Source: Bacillus sp. USDA818B3_A
GTDB taxonomy: Bacteria > Bacillota > Bacilli > Bacillales > Cytobacillaceae
Direction: 5' to 3'
Assembly: GCF_009928415.1 (NCBI RefSeq)
Contig: NZ_JAABNN010000002.1
Span: 372,001-436,000 of the forward strand
Length of the DNA: 64,000 bases
Numbering within the stretch: the stretch's first letter is position 1; every line of letters starts with the position of its first letter. Positions 1 to 9,646 of the stretch are shown in pieces. A program made the translations under genes and the position numbers. The notes under the pieces are model-generated. The model was not told where the DNA came from and ran no database searches. It saw only the letters and a list, made by a program, of their open reading frames with translations.

Positions 1-1133
1 TAATTTTTCCGGATCAAATCTCTAATTTCTGTAAGCATGGAATCGAAACTTTGGGCTAGGACACCCACCTCATCATTTGAATAAATGGGGATGGAAACAT
101 GAAGATTCCCCTGCTTGACCTCTTGCATGATATGCCCCAGCTTTTTTATCGGTTTAGTCACTGACCAGGCAAGAAAAACTGAAATGAGACTCGTGATGAT
201 AACAAGCGTAAAAAAAGCTAAAACGATTACATTTCTGACCATGTCGGTCCCCATTGTTAAATGTTTTAAAGGAATACTATGGACTAAAATCCATTTATGT
301 TTTGCTGATTTATTTACGCTTATGAGTGTTTTCTTATGAGCTGTTTCTATCTGAAAACTGCCGTAATTCAAAGGGTAGTCATTTATTTCACTGAAAACAC
401 TACCAATTTTAGATGGATCCGTATGAAAAATGACCTGCCCATTTTCATCCATCACCCACATAGTGGCATTTTTTTCTTCTTCTAAGTCGGCTAGAACATT
501 TTTAATAAAAGATAACTTAACCGCTAAGAAAAGCGTTCCAAGCGATTTCCTATTATCAAAATCTGTTACCTGTTTCATTATTAAGAGATAGGGAGGATTA
601 CCTTCAAACTTCAAACTTGCTTGTTTCGGAAGTATAAGTTCAATTTTCTCCCCTAGATCATGTTCTTCACCATAGGGTAAGGATTGATTTCCTAAGTTAA
701 ATCCCTGATACGGAATACGCGTACTGACAAACGATCGATTTTTAGATAAAAGAAACGCTCCTAAGATTTCTGAGCTGTTTCCAAGATAGGTATTAGTAAG
801 AAAACTTTCTACCACAAATTGATCCCGATGTAACTCTGATTGATTCTTATAACTGCTGTCTCTTAACACAGACATAACATCACTAGAGCTATAAATTAAT
901 TCCGGGAGCCTTTCTAATTCACCCAGATTATTTTCTAGGTTATTATTGGCTTGCTTTAATAGTTTTGGTATATATTCGCCTACTTTTTCTTCAATGGATT
1001 TCGTATATTCATAGTAAGCTAAAACTCCTAAAAGACCCATTGGAATAACTGTTAACAAAATATACGTGATGATAAGTTTCGTTGACAACCGGGAGTTTTT
1101 TAATTTTATTTTTTCAAGATGCTTAGAAATCAT
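1..1133 (-). CDS. Sensor histidine kinase, N-terminal part (cut by window edge)
   Basis: The frame reads from an ATG at 1133 to the window edge without a stop, giving about 377 residues. It has a first membrane segment (about residues 20-41), an extracellular sensor region with a Cache-like pattern, a second membrane segment (about 298-322) and a HAMP domain beginning at 'SVTKPIKK'. The catalytic HisKA/HATPase part would lie left of the window. The start overlaps the end of the sugar-binding lipoprotein gene by 11 bp, so the two are translationally coupled. This pairing of a soluble-type sugar-binding lipoprotein with a LytS/YesM-type kinase resembles the XylFII-LytS-YesN D-xylose sensor of clostridia. 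The ligand here is unknown, and the response regulator would be beyond the edge. Confidence 0.85.
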   Translation of the reverse strand, partial: MISKHLEKIKLKNSRLSTKLIITYILLTVIPMGLLGVLAYYEYTKSIEEKVGEYIPKLLKQANNNLENNLGELERLPELIYSSSDVMSVLRDSSYKNQSELHRDQFVVESFLTNTYLGNSSEILGAFLLSKNRSFVSTRIPYQGFNLGNQSLPYGEEHDLGEKIELILPKQASLKFEGNPPYLLIMKQVTDFDNRKSLGTLFLAVKLSFIKNVLADLEEEKNATMWVMDENGQVIFHTDPSKIGSVFSEINDYPLNYGSFQIETAHKKTLISVNKSAKHKWILVHSIPLKHLTMGTDMVRNVIVLAFFTLVIITSLISVFLAWSVTKPIKKLGHIMQEVKQGNLHVSIPIYSNDEVGVLAQSFDSMLTEIRDLIRKN

Positions 1134-2172
1134 ATTGGTCAATATTCTCCCTTGTAAAATCAATCGGCAGTCCCATTATCACGGTATCACCTTTAATTTT
1201 GATATTACCAACTTTTCCGATATGCTGCCCATCCTTAAGCTTATCGCCATTCAATAATTCCTTCGCTAAACTTACTGTTAAATAACCAAGTTTTTTAGGG
1301 CTCCATAAAGTAATCATTTGTGCTGATTCATCTTTTAGATAATTCCGCATTAGATTAGGGGTGGATAGTCCTGTTACGGCAACCATACCGGCCTTCCCTG
1401 CATCTTTCACTGCCTGTGCCGCAGCAGGTGGTCCGACAGATGAACTGCCTAATATTCCTTTCAAATCCGGATAAGTTTTCAGTAGTTTTTCAGCACCAGC
1501 ATATGATTTTTGGGGATTGTCTTCCGTCTCCACTACTTCTACTAATTTCATATCCGGATATATTTCTTCTTGCTGTTCGATGATATAGTTCATCCATTCT
1601 GACAAATTAGCCGCCACATGTGAACCGGTCAATATGGCATACTCACCTGTTTCCCCCATCTGGGAAGCCAGATTATCCATCAAATGCCGGCCAAGGTTTT
1701 CCGGGTCCACCATATTGATAAATAATTCTCTAAATTTAGCGTCTGTATCCGAATCCCATGTAATTACTCTAATCCCTTTTTCTTTTGCCTTTTGCAGCAC
1801 CGTACCTAATCTTTCCGGATCATTAGCCGATACTGCAATTAGATCCACATCTTGCCGAATAAAATCTTCAATTATATTCTTTTGCTGTTTCCAATCTGCA
1901 ATCGGCGGACCTTCATATAGGACCTTTAAATTTAGGTCCTCCCCCGCCTCGAGGGCTCCCTCTTTCACTGCATTAAAATAAGGAATCCCACTCACCTTAG
2001 GAACTATCGCAATGGTATAATCTTCTATACTTTTATTCTGTGTATTGTGCTCCTTCTTTTGTTCATCGTTATATATAATTTGATATTTTTCAGAACGCAA
2101 TTCGCAACCGCTTACAAAACAAACAATCAGAAAGCATAAAAAAAATTTAAAGAAACGTTTTATGTTAAACAC
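1123..2172 (-). CDS. Sugar-binding lipoprotein, RbsB/XylF type (probable sensor partner)
   Basis: This is a 349-residue periplasmic-binding-protein (type I, Peripla_BP_4) lipoprotein. The lipobox VSGC puts the lipidated Cys at residue 23 after a hydrophobic signal, and the binding domain spans about 52-330. It starts at GTG 2172 with only a weak Shine-Dalgarno sequence; an in-frame stop lies just upstream, so no longer start is possible. No permease or ATPase gene adjoins it. It is followed with an 11-bp overlap by a sensor kinase, so I infer that it presents a sugar to that kinase rather than serving transport. The ligand (xylose, ribose, rhamnose or other) cannot be read from the sequence. 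Confidence 0.85.
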   Translation of the reverse strand: MFNIKRFFKFFLCFLIVCFVSGCELRSEKYQIIYNDEQKKEHNTQNKSIEDYTIAIVPKVSGIPYFNAVKEGALEAGEDLNLKVLYEGPPIADWKQQKNIIEDFIRQDVDLIAVSANDPERLGTVLQKAKEKGIRVITWDSDTDAKFRELFINMVDPENLGRHLMDNLASQMGETGEYAILTGSHVAANLSEWMNYIIEQQEEIYPDMKLVEVVETEDNPQKSYAGAEKLLKTYPDLKGILGSSSVGPPAAAQAVKDAGKAGMVAVTGLSTPNLMRNYLKDESAQMITLWSPKKLGYLTVSLAKELLNGDKLKDGQHIGKVGNIKIKGDTVIMGLPIDFTRENIDQYDF

Positions 2173-2200
2173 CTCACAAGAGAAAGCTTATAAATATAAA

Positions 2201-2230
2201 GAGGAGGTCAGCTTATAGCCTTGACCTCCT
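2201..2230 (-). terminator. Rho-independent terminator after fucO
   Basis: An 8-bp perfect stem (GGAGGTCA/TGACCTCC at 2203-2210 and 2222-2229) with an 11-base loop is followed on the minus strand by an AT-rich tail. It separates fucO from the binding-protein/kinase operon. Confidence 0.6.
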
Positions 2231-2274
2231 TCATATTATAACATATCTTGATATAGTTTTTATTGCTTTAGAGT

Positions 2275-3420
2275 TTATAAAATTTCTTTAAACATCTCAA
2301 TCACTTCTTCTTTAGTAGGCTGGAATGGGTTTCCTGGTGCACAAGCATCCTTTAGGGAGTTATCAGCTAGTTTATTTAAATCTACTTCTTCTACACCTAA
2401 TTCTGCTAACTTACTAGGAATTCCAACCTCTTTTGATAGGGCTTTAATTGCTTTAATCACTTCTTCTGCACATTGCTCATCTGTTTTTCCTGCAATATCC
2501 AGACCAGCAGCCTTAGCAATCGCACGGAATTTTCTTGGATCACGTTTGGCGTTTTCTCTTTCCACAATTGGAAGAAGCATTGCATTACAAACACCATGCG
2601 GCAGGTCATACACACCGCCAAGCTGGTGTGCCATTGCATGCACGAAACCAAGTCCGGCATTATTAAAGGCAATCCCGCCTAGGAACATCACATAAGTCAT
2701 TTGTTCACGTGCTTCAATATCATGACCGTTCTTAACCGCACGAGGTAAATAATTAAAGATGATTTCAACAGCGGCAAGGGCTGTCGCGTCAGTTACAGCA
2801 TAAGCACCTGGAGTAACAATCGCTTCAATCGCGTGTGTGAGAGCATCCATACCTGTCGCTGCAGTTAATGCCGCCGGCTTATCCAGCATTAACTCAGGAT
2901 CATTTACAGAAATAGTAACTAAACTATTTTTATCTACCATAACCATTTTCACTTCACGTTCTTTATCGGTGATTACATAGTTGATGGTAAATTCACTTGA
3001 TGTACCTGCAGTGGTGTTGACGGCAATGATCGGAATGGATCTATTTTTCGTTTTATGAACGCCCTCATAATCACGGATGTCACCGCCATTTGTTACGTAA
3101 AGACCGATCGCCTTTGCTGTATCTTGCGGGGAACCGCCCCCAACGGATACTAAACAATCACATTCATTTGTTTTAAACACATCTACACCGGTATAGACGT
3201 TTTCAATGGTTGGGTTTGGCTTTACTTCATCATATACAATATATTCAAGATTAATTGACTCTAATTCTGCTAGAACTTTACCAGCCACTCCGCTTTGATT
3301 TAAAAATTTATCGGTAACAACCATTGCCTTTTTAAAACCAAGATCTTTTACAAGCGGCGCTAACTCCTTTAGACAGCCTCTACCCATTAAATTTGTACTT
3401 GGCACATAATAAACACTCAC
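2275..3420 (-). CDS. fucO: Lactaldehyde reductase / 1,2-propanediol oxidoreductase (iron-type ADH)
   Basis: A 381-residue group III iron-dependent alcohol dehydrogenase. It carries the NAD-binding GGGS (94-97), and the metal ligands of FucO are all conserved: D192, H196 (in DALTHAIE), H261 and H275. It reduces L-lactaldehyde to 1,2-propanediol with NADH. Similarity to E. coli FucO is clear through the 'TINYVITD' and 'GLGFVHAMAH' regions. It starts at GTG 3420, seven bases after AAGGAGG. It lies 82 bp downstream of rhaD in the same direction, so the pair disposes of the lactaldehyde made by the aldolase. Related Bacillus methanol dehydrogenases are a less likely alternative given the rhaD context. 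Confidence 0.88.
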   Translation of the reverse strand: MSVYYVPSTNLMGRGCLKELAPLVKDLGFKKAMVVTDKFLNQSGVAGKVLAELESINLEYIVYDEVKPNPTIENVYTGVDVFKTNECDCLVSVGGGSPQDTAKAIGLYVTNGGDIRDYEGVHKTKNRSIPIIAVNTTAGTSSEFTINYVITDKEREVKMVMVDKNSLVTISVNDPELMLDKPAALTAATGMDALTHAIEAIVTPGAYAVTDATALAAVEIIFNYLPRAVKNGHDIEAREQMTYVMFLGGIAFNNAGLGFVHAMAHQLGGVYDLPHGVCNAMLLPIVERENAKRDPRKFRAIAKAAGLDIAGKTDEQCAEEVIKAIKALSKEVGIPSKLAELGVEEVDLNKLADNSLKDACAPGNPFQPTKEEVIEMFKEIL

Positions 3421-3502
3421 TGTTATTCCTCCTTTTTATGTTCACTACTTCACAAATTTATTTTTAAAATTAAGAGACATTGTCCCCTAATCGTAAATCC
3501 AT

Positions 3503-4336
3503 TTATAAATTTAAGATTCCTGGTCTAGGTACCACATGGAATGCGTCAGCAAGGTCTTGAAGCTGTTGGTCCGTAATGGTTTGTTTTTTCCCGCCTTGAG
3601 CACATACAAAGGTATAAACCTGAGCTGCTTTTTCAACTGTTTCAATTAGTCCAAAGGTTTCATCCATGGTTGTTCCAGCTCCGAAGATACCATGGTGCGG
3701 CCACACAACAAGGCGTGTATGTTCCATTTTTTTTGCAGTTGCCTCGCCAATTTCATTCGTTCCTGGAATAATCCAAGGAATGACACCAACACCATCAGGG
3801 AATACAACAATACATTCAGTACACATTTCCCAAAGAGTTTTGGTAAAGTCTTCTTCCTTCAAGCTATGTGAAAATGTCATCGCAATCAAATTAGTTGCGT
3901 GGCAGTGCATGATCACACGGTGGTTCTTGTCTGCCTCTAACCGTTTGATATGATTCATTAGATGTGTTGGAAGTTCACTAGTTGCCACTCCGCCATCTTC
4001 AAGGCCCCAAAGGATCTCGTAGCTTTTTCCATCTTCTGCAATACGGATAACTCCCAGGTTTGATGATGGATCTTCTTTTACATTTTTGAAGTATTTTCCA
4101 GATCCAGTAACGGCAAAGTATCTGCCTGCAAGTCCAGATGCATCAAAATTCATCGGCACTGTTCTAACCACATTATCAACATCCAGATAAGGTAAAACCT
4201 CATATTCATTTAGTAAATAACTAATATTTCCGCCATTACGTTCATCCCAGCCTAATCGATACAGGTTAGAAGTTGCTTCCATCATTTCTTGGATAAATGG
4301 TGCTCTATATATTAAATTTCTCACGTTCATACTCAT
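3503..4336 (-). CDS. rhaD: L-rhamnulose-1-phosphate aldolase
   Basis: A 277-residue class II aldolase/adducin-fold enzyme, close to the 274 residues of E. coli RhaD. It cleaves L-rhamnulose-1-phosphate to dihydroxyacetone phosphate and L-lactaldehyde. Visible active-site features are the catalytic Glu in 'ATSELPTH' (E121), the zinc ligands in 'MHCHATN' (H144, H146) and the third His in 'WPHHG' (H214/H215). I chose ATG 4336 rather than the TTG two codons upstream because GGGAGAG lies 8 bases before it. The isomerase (rhaA) and kinase (rhaB) are not in the window, so this is only the lower half of the pathway. It is first in a rhaD-fucO operon with its own promoter. Confidence 0.92.
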   Translation of the reverse strand: MSMNVRNLIYRAPFIQEMMEATSNLYRLGWDERNGGNISYLLNEYEVLPYLDVDNVVRTVPMNFDASGLAGRYFAVTGSGKYFKNVKEDPSSNLGVIRIAEDGKSYEILWGLEDGGVATSELPTHLMNHIKRLEADKNHRVIMHCHATNLIAMTFSHSLKEEDFTKTLWEMCTECIVVFPDGVGVIPWIIPGTNEIGEATAKKMEHTRLVVWPHHGIFGAGTTMDETFGLIETVEKAAQVYTFVCAQGGKKQTITDQQLQDLADAFHVVPRPGILNL

Positions 4337-4402
4337 ATTCAATCTCTCCCTTTAAATATTGAATTTATGTTTGATTTCTTTAATTTTCTTCTTTATGTGT
4401 TT

Positions 4403-4431
4403 ATAATAACCCCACAACAAACTTAAATCAA
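4403..4431 (-). promoter_or_regulatory. Predicted sigma-A promoter of rhaD-fucO
   Basis: On the minus strand there is TTGATT, a 17-base spacer and TATTAT, ending about 67 bases before the rhaD ATG. Spacing and boxes fit a housekeeping promoter with three mismatches in total. Confidence 0.5.
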
Positions 4432-4432
4432 C

Positions 4433-4459
4433 ATAAACGAAGAAATTATTTCTGTTTAT
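4433..4459. promoter_or_regulatory. Inverted repeat upstream of the rhaD promoter (candidate operator)
   Basis: Outer arms ATAAAC (4433-4438) and GTTTAT (4454-4459) enclose inner arms AGAAAT (4441-4446) and ATTTCT (4448-4453). It sits immediately upstream of the predicted -35 box, so an activator or repressor site is plausible. No dedicated rhamnose regulator gene is in the window. Confidence 0.4.
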
Positions 4460-4510
4460 TTTTGTTTTATTAACATTATCGTCACATATTTTATTTGTTT
4501 AATTCTGATT

Positions 4511-4549
4511 AACCAAAAAAACAGACCTTTTAGGTCTGTTTTTTTGGTT
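4511..4549 (-). terminator. Strong bidirectional-type terminator after the GH3 operon
   Basis: A perfect 17-bp stem (4511-4527 pairing with 4533-4549) has a 5-base loop, with A-run and T-run arms. It ends module 1 transcription before the rhaD promoter. Confidence 0.85.
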
Positions 4550-4633
4550 TTATATTTGACTTAAAAGGCCATAATAATTTGCTATACGCCATTCTTCATT
4601 CCAATCGAAATAAGCCGTTTCCAATAGCTGTTC

Positions 4634-6970
4634 TCAATGGTTCACAAATAATTTATGGCGAGCATCGTCTTTGATTTCCACACATCGTTTTAATTCGTCA
4701 TTTAATTTCTGAATTAATTCTGAAAGCATTTCTTCGGTAAAAGCACCCTCACAAAAATTTATAAGTCCCCTTAATGGCATATATCTCATGGAGGCCTTCA
4801 ACATCCTGGCCATGTCGCCATCACCTTCTGCACTAGCTGCTAAAGGGTTGTATTTATTTGCCTCAGTAAGTAATTCCGTTGCCAATGGTGCAAGAATTGG
4901 ATCGGAAAGCAAATCGCCCATAAGTGTATTTCGATGAATCTCTTTTTGTAGAGTAATGGTTGAATGAACATGAATTGTTTCTTTAAGAATAATCTCTTTT
5001 GACGATTTTCCAATTAATATTTCAAACTCACCAGTTTCCACATGAAAATCTTTTATGTCAACGTTATAATACGCAAAAGCTCTTTTATCTAATGTAAAGG
5101 TAACTGTTTTTTCTTCACCTGGCTGCAATTCTATTTTTTCAAGGCCTTTTAATTCTTTATTTGGTCTTATCACACTGCTTGCTACATCTCTGACATAAAG
5201 CTGGACAATTTCTTTCCCGACAAAATTACCAACATTTTTTATAGTTACATTTACTGTGACCGTGTCCGTATCGTTTATTTCCTTTTTACTGATATACAAA
5301 TCCCTATATTCGAATTCTGTATAGCTTAATCCATAACCAAATGGAAATAGCGGCTCGATACCTTTCGTATCATAGTAACGGTAGCCTACAAAAATACCTT
5401 CTCTATATTCTACTCTGTCTCCTTCTCCCGGGAAGTTAAGAAATGATGGATTATGAGCTAATTTTTTAGGGAAGGTCTCCGCCAATTTCCCGCTTGGGCT
5501 CACCTCACCAAATAATAAATCGGCAATTGCGCCACCTAATGCCTGACCGCCGAGGTATCCTTCAAATAAGCCTTTTACCTGATCAACCCAGGGCATTTCA
5601 ACAGGAGCCCCATTGCTTAAAATAACCACTACGTTATTTTGAACCTCTGCCACAGCTTCAATCAATCGGATATGATTTTCAGGCAAGCGTAAATGCTCCC
5701 TATCATATGCTTCAGATTCATAACGATCAGGCAAGCCAACAAAAAGGACGGCCGTTTCAGCTTGCAAAGCAGCTACTTGGGCTTCATTTATTAAGGATTC
5801 ATCAATTACATCATTATCAAGATGATAACCCTGGGCATATAATATGTTTACATTTTGGCCAGCGGTCTTTTCAATTTCTTCAAGAATGCTTTCAAGTTTC
5901 GTTGGATTAACATGGGAGCTTCCGCCACCTTGATATCTTGGTTTTTTCAGGAATTCTCCAATCACCGCAATGGTGCCTTGTTTTTTCATTGGGAGAACCC
6001 TATCAACATTCTTCAAAAGGACGATGCTCTCCCTTGCCACTTCTCTCGCAAGTTGATGGTGTGTTTCTTGATCATATACAGCATTTTCGTTTCTTTTATC
6101 AACAGCCATAAAAATAATTCTCAATAGCCGTTCTACAGCCAGATTAAGCTTTTCCTCAGATAACTTTCCGCTTAAAACTGCGTTTACAATCTTCGATTCA
6201 CCGATTCCTCCACTTGAAGGCATTTCAAGCTCTAAGCCTGCTTCCAAGCCATCAGTAAGTTCACTTACAGCACCCCAGTCAGATATAACAAAGCCTTCAA
6301 ATCCCCATTCATTCTTTAATATATCTGTTAATAATTTCTTATTTTCTGACGCATACTCTCCATTTATCCTGTTATAAGCACTCATAACAGTCCATGGCTG
6401 AGCATGTTTGACCGTTTCTTCAAAACTAGCTAGATATATTTCTCTTAGTGTTCTCTCATCGACAATGGCATCAACAGACTTTCTTCTATGTTCTTGGTTA
6501 TTGACGGCAAAATGTTTAAGGGAGGTTCCTACCCCTTCACTTTGGACCCCCCTTATATGGCTTGATGCCATCTCTGATGAAAGAAATGGATCCTCAGAAA
6601 AATATTCAAAGTTTCTTCCGCATAACGGGGAACGTTTAATATTTGCTCCTGGTCCAAGAAGTACTGCTACATTTTCTGCTTGTGCCTCCTTTCCCAGTGC
6701 CACCCCTACTTTATGAATTAATTCACGATTCCAGCTGCTTGCCAAACCAACAGCAGAAGGAAAACAGGTTGCCGGAACACTTTTATTTAAACCAAGATGA
6801 TCAGCATCCCTTAATTGTTTACGAAGTCCATGCGGGCCATCAGACACCATAATGGAAGGAATTCCTAATCTTTCAATTCCTTTTGTATGCCAAAAATCTA
6901 ATCCAGAGCATAAACTAGCTTTTTCTTCTAAAGTCATTTTTGCAATTAACTCTTTTATATTTTTACTCAT
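4634..6970 (-). CDS. GH3 beta-glycosidase (beta-glucosidase type) with C-terminal helical module
   Basis: This 778-residue GH3 enzyme has no signal peptide and is therefore cytoplasmic. The N-terminal barrel carries '[13 protein letters not shown]' (K152-H153) and the nucleophile Asp in 'VISDWG' (D231). A GH3 C-terminal domain and a fibronectin-III-like domain (about 560-640) follow. After that comes an extra helical module (about 679-763, starting '[11 protein letters not shown]') that also occurs in the DUF5605 and GH78 proteins of this window. It starts at ATG 6970 after AGGGTGA. It is the last gene of the importer operon of module 1, so it probably hydrolyses the imported oligosaccharide. 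The exact substrate (glucoside, xyloside or other) is not readable. Confidence 0.88.
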   Translation of the reverse strand: MSKNIKELIAKMTLEEKASLCSGLDFWHTKGIERLGIPSIMVSDGPHGLRKQLRDADHLGLNKSVPATCFPSAVGLASSWNRELIHKVGVALGKEAQAENVAVLLGPGANIKRSPLCGRNFEYFSEDPFLSSEMASSHIRGVQSEGVGTSLKHFAVNNQEHRRKSVDAIVDERTLREIYLASFEETVKHAQPWTVMSAYNRINGEYASENKKLLTDILKNEWGFEGFVISDWGAVSELTDGLEAGLELEMPSSGGIGESKIVNAVLSGKLSEEKLNLAVERLLRIIFMAVDKRNENAVYDQETHHQLAREVARESIVLLKNVDRVLPMKKQGTIAVIGEFLKKPRYQGGGSSHVNPTKLESILEEIEKTAGQNVNILYAQGYHLDNDVIDESLINEAQVAALQAETAVLFVGLPDRYESEAYDREHLRLPENHIRLIEAVAEVQNNVVVILSNGAPVEMPWVDQVKGLFEGYLGGQALGGAIADLLFGEVSPSGKLAETFPKKLAHNPSFLNFPGEGDRVEYREGIFVGYRYYDTKGIEPLFPFGYGLSYTEFEYRDLYISKKEINDTDTVTVNVTIKNVGNFVGKEIVQLYVRDVASSVIRPNKELKGLEKIELQPGEEKTVTFTLDKRAFAYYNVDIKDFHVETGEFEILIGKSSKEIILKETIHVHSTITLQKEIHRNTLMGDLLSDPILAPLATELLTEANKYNPLAASAEGDGDMARMLKASMRYMPLRGLINFCEGAFTEEMLSELIQKLNDELKRCVEIKDDARHKLFVNH

Positions 6971-7011
6971 TAAATCACCCTCATAAAAAGTAATATTTGA
7001 TCATATAACCC

Positions 7012-7725
7012 TTACCCCTGTTTACCTGTTTCCGATTCTGTTTCCGTTACCGTATGAATCACAATTAAACGATTATAATAGTCTATTAAAAATCCTATTC
7101 CAAACACAAACAGAATAGTGCCTAATCCCAAACCAGATAGATGATGATGAAGAATAAAAATAACAATGCTTAATGATAAAGGAATAGACATACATATGAT
7201 TGTTCCAACAGTATAATTTTTCAATAGCCTTCCAAAAGCCTGGAGTAAATAATCAAAAGGTAAATACAGAGATCCCAATTGAAAATACATGCATACAGCT
7301 GCTGCAATTAGATTTATACCGACTATCAAATATAAACAACGAACCCAAAAGTTTTCCGGTATATAAACCATGTGCTGTATATGTTCAAAAAAGTCAATAA
7401 ATAGCCCGAACACGAAAGTCAGAGCCATACTTCTTAAGGCAGTCATTAATGTAATCTTAATTTTCATTATATAACTCAATAAAAACGAACAAAAATTCAA
7501 AAAAATTATGCAAATGCCAAGAGAAATTGGGAGTATTGACGCAAGGTTTTGCGCAGCAGCTGTCCAAGGGGCACTGCCAAGGTTAGCTGTTATCATGAAA
7601 CTATTTCCTAATGCATTTAAAAAAATTGAACCAACAAACCATAATAAGTTTCCATTAACAATTCCGATCTGCTTTCTAATAATCTTATACTTTTTCAAAT
7701 TATTACTTTTAATGGCAGCAAACAA
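7012..7725 (-). CDS. YczE/YitT-like integral membrane protein
   Basis: A 237-residue hydrophobic protein with about five to six membrane segments, resembling the YczE/YyaS family ('NALGNSFMITANLGSAPWTA' motif near the N-terminus). I chose TTG 7725 because AGGAG lies 8 bases upstream; an in-frame GTG at 7785 would add 20 hydrophilic residues with a poor ribosome binding site. It sits between the CUT1 permeases (79 bp) and the GH3 gene (41 bp) in one apparent operon. The family's function is unknown, and its presence in a glycoside-uptake operon is unusual. It may assist transport or export of an aglycone, but that is speculation. Confidence 0.7.
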   Translation of the reverse strand: MFAAIKSNNLKKYKIIRKQIGIVNGNLLWFVGSIFLNALGNSFMITANLGSAPWTAAAQNLASILPISLGICIIFLNFCSFLLSYIMKIKITLMTALRSMALTFVFGLFIDFFEHIQHMVYIPENFWVRCLYLIVGINLIAAAVCMYFQLGSLYLPFDYLLQAFGRLLKNYTVGTIICMSIPLSLSIVIFILHHHLSGLGLGTILFVFGIGFLIDYYNRLIVIHTVTETESETGKQG

Positions 7726-7803
7726 GTTAATATCTCCTCTTCTCCTAAAAAAGAAGGATGGACGGTTCTGTAATGATGAAATCACAGTCCCATCTCACCC
7801 TTT

Positions 7804-8694
7804 TTATTTCACAGAACCAGCCGTCATACCTGCTACGATCTTCTTATTGAAGAAAATAAATAAAATAAGCGGTGGAAGTGAGATTAATAGAATGTTCGTG
7901 AATAATAAGTTCCACTGAGTTTGATACATGCTTGTAAAATTATAAAGTGTCAGCTGTAATGTTACGTTTTCAGCACCAGGATAAAAATACAATGGATTAA
8001 CAAAATCGTTATAAACTCCAACTGCAGTCAACACAATAACGGTTGCGGAAACCGGTTTTAATAGTGGAAGGATTATATTGAAATATAGCCTAAATTTTCC
8101 GCAGCCATCAATCAATGCTGCTTCATCAATTTGGTTAGGTATCGTTGCCATAAATCCTTTGTATAACAGTACGGTAAAAGGCAAATGAAGCGCGACTTCT
8201 ACAAAAACAATCCCTGGCATCGTTTTAAACAATCCAATGTTTTCTAAAACCCAAATGGTTGGTACAACTGCTGGAGGAATAATCAATCCTGCAAGAATGA
8301 GAAAGTTAAAGAATGGCGTTACCTTAGTTACTTTCCTGTGTAAAACATAACCTGCCATCGAACCCACAATGATTAATAGGATGATAGAAAACCCTGTGAT
8401 CATAATACTGTTAAAAAAAGCACGAATGACCATACCATCATGAGAAGTTAACACCTCTTTCATATTTTCAATTAAATGAAAGGATGATGGCCATGCCATA
8501 TTTAACAATGAAGATTCACTTGTATTTTTAACAGCATTAATGAAAACGAAGTAAAAAGGAATACCGAACACTACAAGTGTTAATAAAACGGCTATTACTT
8601 CCGTAGTAAATTTATTTACCTTTTTACGATTCAGTTTTCTCGTTCCTTCGAGTGCAACAGAGGGAATTGCAGTTTGGTTGACTACTTTACTCAT
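7804..8694 (-). CDS. CUT1 carbohydrate ABC permease, MalG type
   Basis: A 296-residue inner membrane permease with six predicted membrane segments. The cytoplasmic EAA loop 'EAALIDGCGKFRLYFNIILP' contacts the ATPase. It starts at ATG 8694, overlapping the stop of the upstream permease by one base (TAATG), after GAGGTGG. It forms the importer with the adjoining MalF-type permease and binding protein. No ATPase gene is present, so a shared MsmX-like ATPase is expected. Confidence 0.9.
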   Translation of the reverse strand: MSKVVNQTAIPSVALEGTRKLNRKKVNKFTTEVIAVLLTLVVFGIPFYFVFINAVKNTSESSLLNMAWPSSFHLIENMKEVLTSHDGMVIRAFFNSIMITGFSIILLIIVGSMAGYVLHRKVTKVTPFFNFLILAGLIIPPAVVPTIWVLENIGLFKTMPGIVFVEVALHLPFTVLLYKGFMATIPNQIDEAALIDGCGKFRLYFNIILPLLKPVSATVIVLTAVGVYNDFVNPLYFYPGAENVTLQLTLYNFTSMYQTQWNLLFTNILLISLPPLILFIFFNKKIVAGMTAGSVK

Positions 8695-9560
8695 TAAATA
8701 TCCACCTCTTTTTTGTTTAAATAGGTATACAGAGGGAATGCGAACAAGGACACTACAATAAAAAGAATGACGTTCCCAGCAGTTGAAAGTCCGTAGAAAC
8801 CGCTCTGATACTGTTTATAGATAATAGAGGCAATCAAGTCTGTACTGAATCCGGGTCCACCTTTAGTCATTGCCCAAATCAAGTCGAACGATCGCAAACC
8901 ACCAATAAATGCAAGGATAATAACTGAATTCATTGCTGGACGGCTAAGAGGTAAAATTATGTTCCAAAATTTATGGAATGCATTACCACCATCAATCTTC
9001 AGCGCTTCATAATAATCTTCCGGGATGGACATTATTCCTGCGATAAAAATGACGGTTGCCATCCCAATTCCTTTCCATACATCTACCAATGCAACCGACA
9101 ACAGCGCAATATTTGTATCACCCAGCCAATCAGGACCAACGATTCCAATTGTCTTAAGTGATAGATTGATTAACCCTTGTGAAGGATGCATCATCATAGT
9201 GAAGGCAATCCCGACAGCAATTGTACTTAAAAGAGTGGGAAAAAATATCATAGAACGAATAAAATTGATAGTCCTTAGTTTCGAACTTAAAAACACTCCA
9301 AGCAGCAGTCCAAGAACTACCTTTAAAACACAAGTTACAACAGCATAAATTACGGTGTTTTTGAATCCAATATTTAAAGAAGGCTCACTTAAAAATGTTT
9401 TAAAGTTTTCCAATCCAATAAATTTCCAATCTATTAAAGACCACCATGTCATACTGAAAAAGAATGAAACAATTGTCGGAAATAAGAAAAATAATAAATA
9501 AATGATTCCTGCAGGAAGCAAGAAATAATAAGTATAATTTTTGTTAGTTAGTGTATTCAT
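8694..9560 (-). CDS. CUT1 carbohydrate ABC permease, MalF type
   Basis: A 288-residue permease with an N-terminal membrane segment ('YYFLLPAGIIYLLFFLFPTIV') and the EAA loop 'YYEALKIDGGNAFHKFWNIILP'. It is the partner of the downstream MalG-type permease. The intergenic space to the binding-protein gene (86 bp) contains a hairpin that probably lowers permease expression relative to the binding protein. Confidence 0.9.
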   Translation of the reverse strand: MNTLTNKNYTYYFLLPAGIIYLLFFLFPTIVSFFFSMTWWSLIDWKFIGLENFKTFLSEPSLNIGFKNTVIYAVVTCVLKVVLGLLLGVFLSSKLRTINFIRSMIFFPTLLSTIAVGIAFTMMMHPSQGLINLSLKTIGIVGPDWLGDTNIALLSVALVDVWKGIGMATVIFIAGIMSIPEDYYEALKIDGGNAFHKFWNIILPLSRPAMNSVIILAFIGGLRSFDLIWAMTKGGPGFSTDLIASIIYKQYQSGFYGLSTAGNVILFIVVSLFAFPLYTYLNKKEVDI

Positions 9561-9597
9561 ATCTTTGACTCTCCCTCCTGTTATGTTTTAAAAAATA

Positions 9598-9622
9598 GAC
9601 CCTACTTGCATTAGGCAGGGTC
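9598..9622 (-). terminator. Intra-operon hairpin between binding protein and permeases
   Basis: A GACCCT/AGGGTC stem is followed on the minus strand by TATTTTTTAAAA. Its place just after the solute-binding-protein stop suggests partial termination, leaving more binding protein than permease. Confidence 0.55.
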
Positions 9623-9646
9623 CATTATCCGACTATCAATGCTCGT

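Noticed and set aside
2275-3420. NAD-dependent methanol dehydrogenase
   Set aside because: Same family, but FucO-specific sequence patterns and the rhaD partner favour lactaldehyde reductase.
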